DNA of 64,000 nt. It comes from Shewanella sp. UCD-KL12. GTDB taxonomy: Bacteria; Pseudomonadota; Gammaproteobacteria; Enterobacterales; Shewanellaceae. Shown here piece after piece: positions 44,085 through 52,883 of this stretch (position 1 is its first letter; each line of letters starts with the position of its first letter). A model generated the notes under the pieces. The model ran no database searches and was not told the DNA's origin. It saw nothing but the letters and a program-made list of their open reading frames with translations. The position numbers and the translations under genes were made by a program. Location: assembly GCF_001957125.1 (NCBI RefSeq), contig NZ_MPHJ01000001.1:638880-702879 (forward strand), read 5' to 3'.

Positions 44085-45026
44085 ATGACCCGTCGTCCCA
44101 TTATCTGTGATTGCGATCCAGGCCATGATGATGCCATCTCCCTAATTCTTGCTTTCAGTACACAAGCTTTGGATGTGTTAGCTGTGACCACGAGTGCTGG
44201 CAATCAGACACCCGATAAGACACTCAACAATGCTCTGCGAATACTGACTTTACTGGAGCAATATGATGTGCCTGTTGCTGGCGGAGCCTTAAAGCCGTTG
44301 GCGAGAGAGCTGATCATCGCCGATAACGTGCATGGCGAGTCTGGCCTAGATGGACCTAAGTTACCCGATCCTGGGTTCGCTCCCGTAGAGCTTAATGCGG
44401 TGGAGCTAATGGCACAAAAACTTCGCGCCAGTGAAGTGCCTGTCATTTTAAATCCTACAGGCCCCTTAACCAATATAGCCTTGCTACTCGCCAGTTATCC
44501 TGAGTTGCACACTAAGATAGACAGTATTGTGTTAATGGGAGGCGCCGCGGCTGCAGGTAACTGGACACCCGCTGCCGAGTTCAATATTTTTGTCGATCCT
44601 GAATCGGCCGATATGGTGTTTAAATCAGGTATTCCTATCGTCATGTGCGGGTTGGATGTTACTCATCAAGCTTATATCGTACAGCAAGATATAGAGCGAA
44701 TTCGCGCCATCGATAACCCTGTTGCTCAGTGCGTCGCAGGTTTGTTGGACTTCTTCATGATCTACCATCAAGACCCTAAGTGGGGACTTAAGGGCGCACC
44801 ACTACACGACCCATGCACTATCGCTTGGTTGCTAAAGCCTGAGCTATTTACTGCCCAAGACGCTTGGGTTGGGATAGAGACTAAGGGGGAGTATACCCAA
44901 GGTATGACAGTGGTAGACAGGTATCAATTAACGGGCAATAAACCTAATGCCAAGGTGTTGTTCGATGTGAACCGCGAAGGTTTTGTCGACCTTATCGTCG
45001 AATGCCTTAAGGCTTACAATAACTAG
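44085..45026 (+). CDS. rihA: Pyrimidine-specific ribonucleoside hydrolase RihA
   Basis: RihA hydrolyses cytidine and uridine to base and ribose. The 313-residue protein is collinear with E. coli RihA. It has the calcium-binding DCDPGHDDA at residues 8-16, [29 protein letters not shown] near 80, [15 protein letters not shown] and the catalytic His region [14 protein letters not shown]. The start at 44085 follows AGGAG. The ribokinase gene directly downstream would phosphorylate the released ribose, so the two form a salvage unit. Confidence 0.93.
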   Translation: MTRRPIICDCDPGHDDAISLILAFSTQALDVLAVTTSAGNQTPDKTLNNALRILTLLEQYDVPVAGGALKPLARELIIADNVHGESGLDGPKLPDPGFAPVELNAVELMAQKLRASEVPVILNPTGPLTNIALLLASYPELHTKIDSIVLMGGAAAAGNWTPAAEFNIFVDPESADMVFKSGIPIVMCGLDVTHQAYIVQQDIERIRAIDNPVAQCVAGLLDFFMIYHQDPKWGLKGAPLHDPCTIAWLLKPELFTAQDAWVGIETKGEYTQGMTVVDRYQLTGNKPNAKVLFDVNREGFVDLIVECLKAYNN

Positions 45027-45060
45027 TTTAAACACGGTATAAAAAAGCGAGCTAAGCAAT

Positions 45061-45987
45061 ATGACAAAACTTTTGGTCATTGGCAGCGCCAATATCGATC
45101 ACGTGATGGAGTTTGACTGTTTACCCAAGGCGGGTGAGACCCTGATGAGTGAGGGGTACCGTATTGAGCACGGTGGCAAAGGGGCAAACCAAGCGGTGGC
45201 TTGCGCCAGACTCAAAGGCGATGAGGCTGAAGTGAGTTTTATCTGTGCTTTAGGCTGTGATGATGCCGCCGCTGCCATGATGAATAGCTGGCGCCTGGAC
45301 GGTATCGCTCTGGAGCAGGTTAAGCAGTTTGACAATGTCGCTACCGGGAGTGCGATGATTTTTGTCGGTGGTAACGCAGAGAATTCAATCGGAGTTGCCT
45401 CAGGCGCAAACTCGCGTCTTTCAGCACAATGGATAGGTGAATGTGAGTCAGTGTTCGAAAGCTCTGATAGTCTGCTTATCCAGCTGGAAACCCCGCTGGA
45501 AAGTGTTAAAGCGGCATTGCAGCTGGCACGTAAACACAAGTGTAAAACCATACTTAACCCAGCGCCTGCTGCGAGGCTAGACGCAGGCTTGCTATCTTTG
45601 GTCGATATTATTACGCCTAATGAGACTGAGGCCGAAGCTTTGACGGGAGTGAGAGTGACCGATCTTGAATCTGCAGAGCGCGCCGCCGCAGCCTTGCATA
45701 GCGCGGGTGTTTCTGTGGTGATTATCACCTTAGGAGCTCAGGGTGCTTTTTTGAGTGAGGTCGGGGATCACGCATTTAAAGGTTTAATTAAGGGGTATGA
45801 TGTAACGCCTGTTGATACCGTTGCTGCTGGAGATACATTCAATGGTGCACTAATGGTGGGGCTATCAGAAGGTATGGAGATGATAAAAGCAATCGATTTT
45901 GCCAATCAATCAGCCGCCATTGCTGTAACGCGTCATGGAGCCCAGCGCGGGATACCTAAGCGCAGTGAGTTAAGCGAAGTGAAATAG
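45061..45987 (+). CDS. rbsK: Ribokinase
   Basis: A 308-residue PfkB-family sugar kinase that converts ribose to ribose 5-phosphate with ATP. Signatures are the sugar-binding GSANIDHVMEFDCLPKAGET, EHGGKGANQAVACARLKG (near 40) and the ATP/catalytic DTVAAGDTFNGALMVGL with the catalytic Asp near 258. It lies 34 bases after rihA on the same strand and is followed by a terminator. Other PfkB sugars cannot be fully excluded, but the rihA partner supports ribose. Confidence 0.9.
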   Translation: MTKLLVIGSANIDHVMEFDCLPKAGETLMSEGYRIEHGGKGANQAVACARLKGDEAEVSFICALGCDDAAAAMMNSWRLDGIALEQVKQFDNVATGSAMIFVGGNAENSIGVASGANSRLSAQWIGECESVFESSDSLLIQLETPLESVKAALQLARKHKCKTILNPAPAARLDAGLLSLVDIITPNETEAEALTGVRVTDLESAERAAAALHSAGVSVVIITLGAQGAFLSEVGDHAFKGLIKGYDVTPVDTVAAGDTFNGALMVGLSEGMEMIKAIDFANQSAAIAVTRHGAQRGIPKRSELSEVK

Positions 45988-46054
45988 GCTCAGTGAGTTA
46001 GACTCAGTGAAATAAGCGCCATAAAGTCATAGGGAAAATAGCTAGACATAAAAA

Positions 46055-46080
46055 TGGGCTGATGATCAGCCCACTTTTTA
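46055..46080. terminator. Bidirectional terminator after rbsK
   Basis: TGGGCTG (46055-46061) pairs with CAGCCCA (46067-46073) around ATGAT, flanked by AAAA on the left and CTTTTTA on the right. It serves convergent rbsK and the DUF1415 gene. Confidence 0.8.
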
Positions 46081-46117
46081 TCTACCATTGATTCTCATCA
46101 AGTCATTATTTTACCCG

Positions 46118-46684
46118 TTACTTCTTCATGCATTCCGATAATAGCTTAGCGAAAAACTCACTGCCTTTGCGTTGGGAAAACTCAATATTACGTTCAGGAA
46201 TGGTTTCTGGCTCATCATAGTCAGCCAAGGCTTGCTCCATACTTGCTTCACGTATGATATGCAGCACTGGGTGAGGTGAGCGGTTGGTATAATTTGATGG
46301 CTCATCCATAGGTTCACCGTCGAAACAGTAATCAGGATGCATACTTGCTAGCTGATACACACCTTCATAACCTTGGTCGATAAGCAGGTCATTGGCTAAA
46401 TCGACTAAGTCCAGATAAGGATAGAAACCTTCAAATCCTCGTGGAATGATAAACAGGGTCGTTTCAACTTCTGGGTTTTCATCGAGCAACTTGCACTCGG
46501 TTATCAGGGCCTCTAGCACCATGTGCATTTTAGATTCATCAATCACAGCGTAGCGAATACTGCCTCGCTCGACTTCGCGGCGAGCAAATGGGCAAATATT
46601 ATATTTCATGATGACACGCTCAACCCAATTTTGAGTCTGCTGGGCAATGAGTTGCAGTTCCTTGTCCTGTTCGTGTTGTGACAT
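46118..46684 (-). CDS. DUF1415-family protein
   Basis: A 188-residue conserved protein. Diagnostic segments are NICPFARREVERGSIRYAV (near 30), TLFIIPRGFEGFYPYLDLVDLA, YEGVYQLASMHPDYCFDG and NRSPHPVLHIIRE. The Cys in ICPFA and the two His-containing segments are conserved in this family. The start at 46684 gives MSQHEQDKEL; an upstream ATG would add 11 residues. The function is unknown and the location is probably cytosolic. Confidence 0.85.
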   Translation of the reverse strand: MSQHEQDKELQLIAQQTQNWVERVIMKYNICPFARREVERGSIRYAVIDESKMHMVLEALITECKLLDENPEVETTLFIIPRGFEGFYPYLDLVDLANDLLIDQGYEGVYQLASMHPDYCFDGEPMDEPSNYTNRSPHPVLHIIREASMEQALADYDEPETIPERNIEFSQRKGSEFFAKLLSECMKK

Positions 46685-46819
46685 GATAGCTAGCCTTTTA
46701 TCGATTAGTTGAAGCATTAATGGGACGCAAGGATAGGGAGGAATGCCTTGAGGTGCAAGTGCCTATTTTAGTCTCACTTTCCGTTAGCTTAACCCAGCCA
46801 AAACTCTAGCGTCCAAAAG

Positions 46820-47425
46820 CTATGGCAATATCATCGGAATAATGGACGCGACCAATAGTAAGGCCATAGTGACATTGAAAATCCTCTGTTGACGTGCATT
46901 TTTCAACAGGCGTTTTAAAGCGACGCCAAAACCAAGCCAGGTAATAGCACAGGGAAAGGCTACTGCGAGGAATACTAGCGCTATGGTAATAACTTGTGGC
47001 GTGATTGCGGTATCTACACTGGTAAATGTTGCAACAGCACCTACGGCCATTATCCAGCCTTTTGGGTTGACCCATTGAAAAGCAGCAGCCTGAAGAAAAC
47101 TCAAAGGGTTGGCGTTGTCTTTGCCCTCCATTTTACTGCTACTGTTAGCGATGAGCCAAGATAGGTATAACAGATAGCCTATACCGATATATTTTATGAT
47201 CGTATGTAGTACGGGGTAGGCCTGAAACACAGTACTAAGCCCTAGGCCGATGGCGAGTACCATACAGGGGAAGCCGATACAGATCCCAGTTAAGTGTGGC
47301 AGGCTGCGCTTAATACCAAAGTTCACCCCTGAACTCATCAGCATGACATTATTGGGGCCTGGAGTGATACCCGAAGAAAAGGCAAACAGGGCAATAGCAA
47401 AAATCAGTTCCATTGGTACCAACAT
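46820..47425 (-). CDS. LysE/RhtB-family amino-acid exporter
   Basis: A 201-residue inner-membrane protein with about six hydrophobic segments. Family marks are FSSGITPGPNNVMLMSSGVNFGIKRSLPHLTGI at the N-terminus and the FQWVNPKGWIMAVGAVATF segment in the middle. These proteins export amino acids or homoserine lactones; the substrate is not predictable. It starts with ATG at 47425, and a second ATG four codons later is also possible. Confidence 0.88.
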   Translation of the reverse strand: MLVPMELIFAIALFAFSSGITPGPNNVMLMSSGVNFGIKRSLPHLTGICIGFPCMVLAIGLGLSTVFQAYPVLHTIIKYIGIGYLLYLSWLIANSSSKMEGKDNANPLSFLQAAAFQWVNPKGWIMAVGAVATFTSVDTAITPQVITIALVFLAVAFPCAITWLGFGVALKRLLKNARQQRIFNVTMALLLVASIIPMILP

Positions 47426-47623
47426 TATTAATGAGACAAGAAGAGAGATGCAATTTGGCGAACAAAGCGATTCACTATTCTAATTAAAAATGTTTACTTA
47501 GGAATAGCTGATTGAGTTTTTCTTTTTTGGCTAATTGGCCTCTATGGGAATGTTTGTAATTATGGTTACTTATGAGTCAGCTTAGGTTAACCTTTGCTAG
47601 GTTATTGTTGAAGCATTGAAAAA

Positions 47624-48226
47624 ATGTTGAAACCCTATCAGACGATATCGAAAAGGAACCTCATTATCAAAAAACTAATCTGTTTATGTATCGCGCTACT
47701 TTTGAGCGCTTGTGTCACAGTCGATGAAGTAGAAATAAGCCCTATGCGTACCACTATGGTCACAACAGGTGATCTAGGTTTCGTTTCTGAACATACAACT
47801 CGCTTTGCATGGCACCCTTCGTTGGCAAATGTGGTTGCGGATGAGAGAATTGACAGCGCAAAAGTAGTTCGTCATATGCAAGTCGCTTTAACTCAGGTGA
47901 TGGAGTCGAAAGGCTATCATCTTGTTAATATTAATGAGTCTCCCGATCTTCTATTAGGTTTTGGCTTAGCACTTGAGTCAGATATGAGTGATGCTGAAAT
48001 TCTAAAAAAAGCAGGTTTAGTGCCAGGCTTATCGACTGCTGGGCTGGATCCCGACCAGTATGAAAAAGGCTCTGTGCTTGTTGCGGTATTTCACCCTATG
48101 AAGCTTGAACCAAGCTGGCGTGTATTGGCCCAAGGGTTTACTGACTTTGAGCAGTCAGCCGAGGAGCGACAAGCGCGTTTTGACGAACTTATATCATTAA
48201 TGCTGGGAGGTGTTCCTAGCGTGTAG
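47624..48226 (+). CDS. DUF4136-family lipoprotein
   Basis: A 200-residue predicted lipoprotein with a signal sequence (LIIKKLICLCIALLLSAC) and the Cys lipobox at LLSAC. The mature part has one DUF4136-like domain (TTRFAWHPSLANVVADERIDSAKVVRHMQVALTQVMESKGY, then PDLLLGFGLALESD). The C-terminal ERQARFDELISLMLGGVP is the end of that domain. A ribosome site (AAAGGAA, 47652-47658) lies after the ATG at 47624, so the true start may be further in; none is clear. The function is unknown. Confidence 0.75.
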   Translation: MLKPYQTISKRNLIIKKLICLCIALLLSACVTVDEVEISPMRTTMVTTGDLGFVSEHTTRFAWHPSLANVVADERIDSAKVVRHMQVALTQVMESKGYHLVNINESPDLLLGFGLALESDMSDAEILKKAGLVPGLSTAGLDPDQYEKGSVLVAVFHPMKLEPSWRVLAQGFTDFEQSAEERQARFDELISLMLGGVPSV

Positions 48227-48297
48227 TTTTAACTTATACCTTTTGGTCATAAGAGTAATAAGTGATTAGAGTTTCCACATTTTCAATAGCATATGTA

Positions 48298-48326
48298 AAA
48301 AAGGCGCCCTAAGGCGCCTTTTTCAC
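48298..48326. terminator. Bidirectional terminator
   Basis: AAAAAGGCGCC (48298-48308) and GGCGCCTTTTT (48313-48323) form an 11-bp stem with a CTAA loop between the convergent DUF4136 and TonB-receptor genes. Confidence 0.9.
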
Positions 48327-48375
48327 GCTCGCGCTTACCGTTGGGGCGATAAGCATGAGCAAATTGCTTGTTGTA

Positions 48376-50523
48376 TTAGAATGTCGCTTTTACGCCAAGG
48401 TTAACAGTTGTGCCAAGTCCTTTGGTGTTATAGCCAGAGTAGGTATAGGCTTGCGAGCGAGCCGAGTAATAATCTTCATTGAGTAAGTTTTCAACACCAA
48501 GAGAAAGTAACCAGTTGTCGATCTGATAGCTGCTGCTCAAGTTAACTAAGCTATAGCTGCTAACAGGACCTTGAGTGCCGACATACTTATCATTGATAGG
48601 TTCGAAGCGTTTACGGTCGCCAACATATAGGTAGTTGATGCCGATACTTGCTTGTTCAACGGGCTGCCAGTTAAGTGTTGCAGTAAATTTAGGTGCTGAA
48701 ATTGTTTTACCGTCTAGATAGGTATCTTTATCGGTATTCTTGCCCTCTATCCAACTATAGCTAGCACTAGTACTTAAGTTATCTTGTATCTGATAATTGA
48801 TCTGTCCTTCATAGCCCCAAATTTTTTGTGGCTCACGCACTGGCATATAGACGCCTGTTTCTTCGATATATTCGCTGCCTGTCCCTAGCTCTGATTCACT
48901 GCGATATGCAGCAATTTCATAGCTAAAATCGTCAAAGGCACCTGAAATTCCTATCTCGTAGTTGTCTACAATTGAGGCTTCAGTTTGAATTAATGAGATA
49001 TCGTTAACCGTTGCTGTACGCAGTAAACGGCCAAGATCTGAGATGTCAGAGCCCTGGGAGAAGCTGACGAATGGGCTAAAGTACTCATTCATATTGTATC
49101 TAAGGCCGACATTAAATGTCGTCGTGTCATAGTCAATCGTGCCCCCAGTGACATCCATAGGCACAGAGCAGGTATCTGCATCGATACACATTTTGAGCGC
49201 CTGATAATCATCGACCTTAAGGTCTACACTGTCTTGACGAATACCGGCTTTTACAATCCAGTCATCATAGATCACTATTTTGGTTTGTAAGTAGGCGGCC
49301 AAGTTTGTCATGTCCATCTCTGGTACCCAGATCCGGCCATCATCTAAGGGTTGTGAGCTGACATCGTTGAGTGCATCTAATCCATAGATAAAGCTGACCT
49401 CGACATCGTCCCAATCGACTTGTGTATTGAAGTTAACGCGCAGGCCTTTTTTATCTGACTTAATATAGGATTGTCCGCCAGCATAACCTTCACTGGGATT
49501 TGATAGACGCGTCGAGTAGAAGAACATGTTTTCTATTATCTGCGCATAACCATCAACAGTCAGTTGTGTATTGCTAAACAGTTCATCATCAACATATTTG
49601 AGCATCAGGTTATGGTTGCCTCGCGGCCCCTGAGGCTCGCCTATTTTAGGTACCCCTGACGTATCTTTGATAGCATAAGTTTTAACCCCAGAGTTGACAC
49701 TGCCGACCACATCAACATAGTCAGTTTCTTGCTGAGATTCGTAATAGTTGTAAGTTAACTGCAGGTACTTTTCTTCATCGAAAGCATAACCCAGCTTAGT
49801 AAACAGATTTTTTGATTGGGTTTCAGATAAACCATATTTAAGGCCGATAACATCGCCTTCTGCATCACGTTGCAAGCCCGTCTCTTCGATGGCACCACTG
49901 ACGACATAACTGAAATCATCGACTGTGCCATCAATTGAGGCATCGAAACGATAACCGGGTGTATCTTCAAACTTCACCGCACTGAATTTGCTCGAAGCGC
50001 CCAGTTGCACTCTGGCTTCGTTATCGCTAGTGGCTTTTTTGGTGATGTAGTTGATGATACCGCCTGAAGCGCCGTTACCATAAATTGAGGTGGCGCCCTT
50101 AATCACCTCGATACGCTCAATCGTCGCAGCATCAATCGATCGAATACCTAACTGACCGTTTCTAAGTGGCGTAGATTGAGGCACACCATCAATCATGATC
50201 AATGCTTGGCGGCCACGCAGGGTTTGCCCTGAGTTACTAGAGGTGCCAGAGCTTGGCGCCATACCAGGAACGCGGAACGCCAGTATGTTCTGCAGCTCTG
50301 AGCTGACCAAGATATCTTGTTTAAGCATCTTTTCATCGATCAATGTGACCGAAGAGGGCACTTCATCGATACGTTCAACGCTTCGGCTGCCGGTGATAAT
50401 CATCCGCTCCATCGAATTATCTGATGCGTTATGTTCATCGGCGATGACTGGCAGTGAGGGAAGTGCGAGGCAAAGCAGCGCGCAGCGTGTGGCGATGGCT
50501 GTTTTGCTTAAAGAAAGAGGCAT
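48376..50523 (-). CDS. TonB-dependent receptor (iron/siderophore type)
   Basis: An outer-membrane receptor of 715 residues. The ATG at 50523 follows AGGA by seven bases and begins a signal peptide ending near VIADEH. An in-frame start 19 codons upstream would run through the Fur box and is rejected. The plug domain shows DEVPSSVTLIDEKML, GQTLRGRQALIMIDGVPQ, and IERIEVIKGATSIYGNGASGGIINYITKK. The barrel follows and ends in GVKATF with terminal Phe. The Fur box indicates iron control, and the siderophore cannot be told. A divergent cupin gene lies upstream. Confidence 0.9.
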   Translation of the reverse strand: MPLSLSKTAIATRCALLCLALPSLPVIADEHNASDNSMERMIITGSRSVERIDEVPSSVTLIDEKMLKQDILVSSELQNILAFRVPGMAPSSGTSSNSGQTLRGRQALIMIDGVPQSTPLRNGQLGIRSIDAATIERIEVIKGATSIYGNGASGGIINYITKKATSDNEARVQLGASSKFSAVKFEDTPGYRFDASIDGTVDDFSYVVSGAIEETGLQRDAEGDVIGLKYGLSETQSKNLFTKLGYAFDEEKYLQLTYNYYESQQETDYVDVVGSVNSGVKTYAIKDTSGVPKIGEPQGPRGNHNLMLKYVDDELFSNTQLTVDGYAQIIENMFFYSTRLSNPSEGYAGGQSYIKSDKKGLRVNFNTQVDWDDVEVSFIYGLDALNDVSSQPLDDGRIWVPEMDMTNLAAYLQTKIVIYDDWIVKAGIRQDSVDLKVDDYQALKMCIDADTCSVPMDVTGGTIDYDTTTFNVGLRYNMNEYFSPFVSFSQGSDISDLGRLLRTATVNDISLIQTEASIVDNYEIGISGAFDDFSYEIAAYRSESELGTGSEYIEETGVYMPVREPQKIWGYEGQINYQIQDNLSTSASYSWIEGKNTDKDTYLDGKTISAPKFTATLNWQPVEQASIGINYLYVGDRKRFEPINDKYVGTQGPVSSYSLVNLSSSYQIDNWLLSLGVENLLNEDYYSARSQAYTYSGYNTKGLGTTVNLGVKATF

Positions 50524-50558
50524 TGTAAATCCTGACAATGTAAATAATGTGACGCGAA

Positions 50559-50573
50559 TGATATAGATTATCA
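50559..50573 (-). promoter_or_regulatory. Fur box upstream of the TonB receptor
   Basis: On the minus strand TGATAAT-C-TATATCA matches the 7-1-7 Fur consensus TGATAAT-N-ATTATCA at 12 of 14 positions. It lies 36 bases before the receptor start. Confidence 0.75.
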
Positions 50574-50784
50574 ATCTCATTTGAAGTTTATTTACATTTG
50601 TTCTGTTTGTATCGCGCTTACTCTCTCTTTTTTAAGTTAAATTGTGCTGTAGGTCACACTTTTGTGCGAGCCAGATAGATGGTAAGTTATCTGAATTGTT
50701 TGTTGCCTCATACCAATCTGGACAGTTAATAGACTGAAATACTTGTCTCTCTGTTAATCTATTACCGAATAAAAGGATGTTTTC

Positions 50785-51183
50785 ATGCTTAAGCTCTGTT
50801 GTCTCACTTTGCTGCTTGGTTCACTCTCCGTAAGCGCTGCTACCTCTAAAGATCTGATTAAATCGACTGAGTCATGGGATGGCAATAAGTTACCTGCCTA
50901 CTCGTTAACTCAGCCAGAAGTGACCATTAAGGAGATTGTGATTGCACCAGGTGAAAAACTGCCTTGGCATCAGCACCCAGTGATCAATGCAGGCGTATTA
51001 ATGAGTGGCGAATTGATGGTGTATACCAAAGAGGGGAAACGCAAACACTTAAAGGCGGGTGAAGCATTGATAGAGTTAGTGAATACTTCGCACTATGGCG
51101 AGAATATCAGTGAAGAACCTGCAAAAATAATCGTGGTCTATATTGCAGAAGCGGGAAAGAAAGTGACTGTTATAGAAGATTAA
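50785..51183 (+). CDS. Periplasmic cupin-domain protein
   Basis: A 132-residue protein with a signal peptide (MLKLCCLTLLLGSLSVSAAT) and one cupin barrel. The metal-binding motif is LPWHQHPVINAGVLMSGELMVY (two His, then a Glu-like position), and the second motif is KAGEALIELVNTSHYGEN. The product is probably exported to the periplasm. It starts at ATG 50785 after AAGGATG and is divergent from the Fur-box TonB receptor across a 261-base gap. A joint role in metal or siderophore handling is inferred only from position. Confidence 0.8.
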   Translation: MLKLCCLTLLLGSLSVSAATSKDLIKSTESWDGNKLPAYSLTQPEVTIKEIVIAPGEKLPWHQHPVINAGVLMSGELMVYTKEGKRKHLKAGEALIELVNTSHYGENISEEPAKIIVVYIAEAGKKVTVIED

Positions 51184-51200
51184 TGTTTGCGGATCATCAC

Positions 51201-51229
51201 AAAAAGCTTATGGATTTCATAAGCTTTTT
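51201..51229 (+). terminator. Terminator after the cupin gene
   Basis: AAAAAGCTTATG (51201-51212) and CATAAGCTTTTT (51218-51229) form a perfect 12-bp stem with a GATTT loop and end in a T run. Confidence 0.9.
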
Positions 51230-51309
51230 GATTTGTGCCTGTCCCGTATTGAGTTACCTTGCATGAGTGTTATTCAGTATCACTTATCTTATTGGCGCTG
51301 AACTCTCAC

Positions 51310-51369
51310 GCAGTTAATAGCGCAGTTATTGATGCAGTTAATGGCACAGGGATTGATGCAGTTATTAAT
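51310..51369. repeat. 12-bp minisatellite, five units
   Basis: Five 12-bp units follow each other without gaps: GCAGTTAATAGC, GCAGTTATTGAT, GCAGTTAATGGC, ACAGGGATTGAT, GCAGTTATTAAT. They are unusually regular for intergenic DNA. If read in frame they would encode a four-residue repeat (AVNS, AVID, AVNG, TGID, AVIN) in a 27-codon frame from TTG 51292, but nothing shows translation. Confidence 0.75.
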
Positions 51370-51447
51370 ACTTAGGCAATCTGATTTTCAATCAAGGTGA
51401 CTAGGTAGACGCTTTTTCATTGCCTTAACATGCTAGCGGGCAGTAAG

Positions 51448-51473
51448 AATCATCCGCGCCATCGCATTATCTG
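51448..51473 (-). pseudogene. Relic of a TonB-receptor N-terminus
   Basis: These 26 bases match 24 of 26 with 50398-50423 inside the TonB receptor gene, the segment coding NSMERMIIT. The orientation is the same. The similarity fades on both sides. It is probably a remnant of a second receptor gene. Confidence 0.55.
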
Positions 51474-51569
51474 GAATGTAAATTTTGTTTTATGGCTGCC
51501 TATGCACTCAGAGTTAATTGCTTTAAGGTAATGACACTATTTTTTAGGCTTAATAATTGATGTGGTGAC

Positions 51570-52268
51570 ATGAGAATAAGGGTAGAGCAGCGGATCATTA
51601 TTGATTTCTCAACGAATAAAATCTTAGATTGTCCAACGGGCTATGAGAAAGAGATAGGCACCAATGAAGCCCTGTTACTTAAGCTACTCACCAGCCGACC
51701 AAACCAGTTATTGTCTAAAGAGGAGATCATCGCCTGTGTTTGGAAAGACAGAGGCATAATCGTTGAAGAGGGCAGCCTGCTGCAAAGTATTTCTGCTTGC
51801 CGCAAGTTGCTCGATGATAAATCCAATCAGTTGATTAAAACGGTTAGGGGAAAAGGCTATCAATTTGAAGGGGAGGTGAGTGCTGAGTCACCGCCTTTTG
51901 TTAAGCATTATCAGCAAGACAGTTCACTCGATGCCGAAGCACTAAAAACAGTAGCACCTGAATCAGTCGTGCCAGAATCAAAAGTATCTGAATCTGCAGT
52001 GCCAAAGATGTCTTGGGTAAAATCTGGCTTGTATTTTGTTCTCCCCTGTATCGGCGTTATTGTGTTGGGCATGGTTTTTATGCCGTCGACCTCCTATCTA
52101 CCAGGAAAAACCTACCAGGAATGTTCTCTTGTGTTACCCGAGCAGGGGATTGCACAGCGTTTAACCTCACCTGTGATCTATGAATCTGGTAACTCTCAAC
52201 TCTTGCTCAGCGAGCAAGGAGCTTACGGATTTAAAAAGGGCGTTGAAGGGGTTAGTTGCAGTGAATAA
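51570..52268 (+). CDS. ToxR-like transmembrane transcriptional regulator
   Basis: A 232-residue protein with an N-terminal OmpR/ToxR-type winged helix (about 5-100: NEALLLKLLTSRPNQLLSKEEIIACVWKD, GSLLQSISACRKLL, KTVRGKGYQF). A linker with a PES-V repeat (residues 129-145) follows, then one membrane segment (152-171) and a short periplasmic domain of about 60 residues with two Cys (ECSLVLPE and GVSCSE). This is the layout of ToxR, TcpP and CadC: DNA-binding in the cytosol, sensing outside. The next gene overlaps its stop. Its targets are unknown; the neighbouring lipase-fadL operon is a candidate. Confidence 0.8.
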   Translation: MRIRVEQRIIIDFSTNKILDCPTGYEKEIGTNEALLLKLLTSRPNQLLSKEEIIACVWKDRGIIVEEGSLLQSISACRKLLDDKSNQLIKTVRGKGYQFEGEVSAESPPFVKHYQQDSSLDAEALKTVAPESVVPESKVSESAVPKMSWVKSGLYFVLPCIGVIVLGMVFMPSTSYLPGKTYQECSLVLPEQGIAQRLTSPVIYESGNSQLLLSEQGAYGFKKGVEGVSCSE

Positions 52269-52701
52269 AATCATGCTTATTATTTTAGGTTGCTTGAGTG
52301 GCGGCCTGGCGCTGTTTTTTCTTGCAGAGGACACTCTACCGAGCGGCAGTTTCGAGTCTAATACTCAGGTCTATTTAAATGAGAAGAATACACGTCTGTT
52401 AGTGCCTACTTTCGTTAAAATAGAGTTTACAGATGACAGGTATCATCTTTTCTTCTTGCTAGATGGTCGAACCGGCTTTAATTCAAACGGCACCGTTTCT
52501 TTGTCCGGTGATCGGCTTAGATTTATTCAAGAAGAGCATCAGCGTATATTCCCAGAAAAAGCGGTGACGGTCACAGAGCAGGCGTTTATTCGCAACGGGG
52601 CTTTCTCTGATAGTTTCGAGTTGCAAGCTATCGATAAAGACGCATTTTTACTCAGCGGAGACTACTTAACACTCTATTTTGAAAGCATAGACAGCGATTA
52701 A
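52261..52701 (+). CDS. ToxS-like membrane-anchored periplasmic partner protein
   Basis: The GTG at 52261 overlaps the regulator's stop by eight bases (GTGAATAA), so the two are translationally coupled. The 146-residue product has one N-terminal membrane segment (MLIILGCLSGGLALFFLAED) and a soluble periplasmic domain of about 120 residues rich in strands (YLNEKNTRLLVPTFVKIEF, YHLFFLLDGRTGFNSNG, FSDSFELQAIDKDAFLLSGDYL). Topology, size and position match ToxS, which stabilises ToxR. I see no sequence signature that proves homology, so ToxS-like is an analogy. An ATG at 52273 is an alternative start. Confidence 0.65.
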   Translation: MNKIMLIILGCLSGGLALFFLAEDTLPSGSFESNTQVYLNEKNTRLLVPTFVKIEFTDDRYHLFFLLDGRTGFNSNGTVSLSGDRLRFIQEEHQRIFPEKAVTVTEQAFIRNGAFSDSFELQAIDKDAFLLSGDYLTLYFESIDSD

Positions 52702-52860
52702 CTTTACCAGTTTGGCGACTATTTTACCCCTTGATAATGCAGGTCTAGCGTTATCAAGTCGCTCTGCTTCATTCATTGAATCACCTCTGTATAAACACTC
52801 GCACTCAATTTAAGCACTTGAATTTAAGTGTTTTATACTTTTGTTAACCTCCTCAATTAA

Positions 52861-52883
52861 TTATCAATAAGGATCATTGATAA
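52861..52883. promoter_or_regulatory. Inverted repeat upstream of the lipase-fadL operon
   Basis: TTATCAAT (52861-52868) and ATTGATAA (52876-52883) are perfect inverted repeats around AAGGATC. Direct repeats TTGTTAA(C/A)-TCCT flank them (52841 and 52891). They lie about 170 bases before the lipase start. The regulator is unknown. The 52702-53049 gap has no gene. Confidence 0.5.

Noticed and set aside
45099..45728. A 209-codon open frame on the minus strand inside rbsK
   Set aside because: It is opposite a well-conserved ribokinase and has Ser/Ala-rich low-complexity composition expected of an antisense frame.
50524..50580. Longer start of the TonB receptor
   Set aside because: The extra codons are the Fur box and promoter; the ATG at 50523 begins a proper signal peptide after AGGA.
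50711..50735. ATACCAATCTGG, resembling the end of the MITE family
   Set aside because: Only about nine bases match and no opposite end is found nearby.
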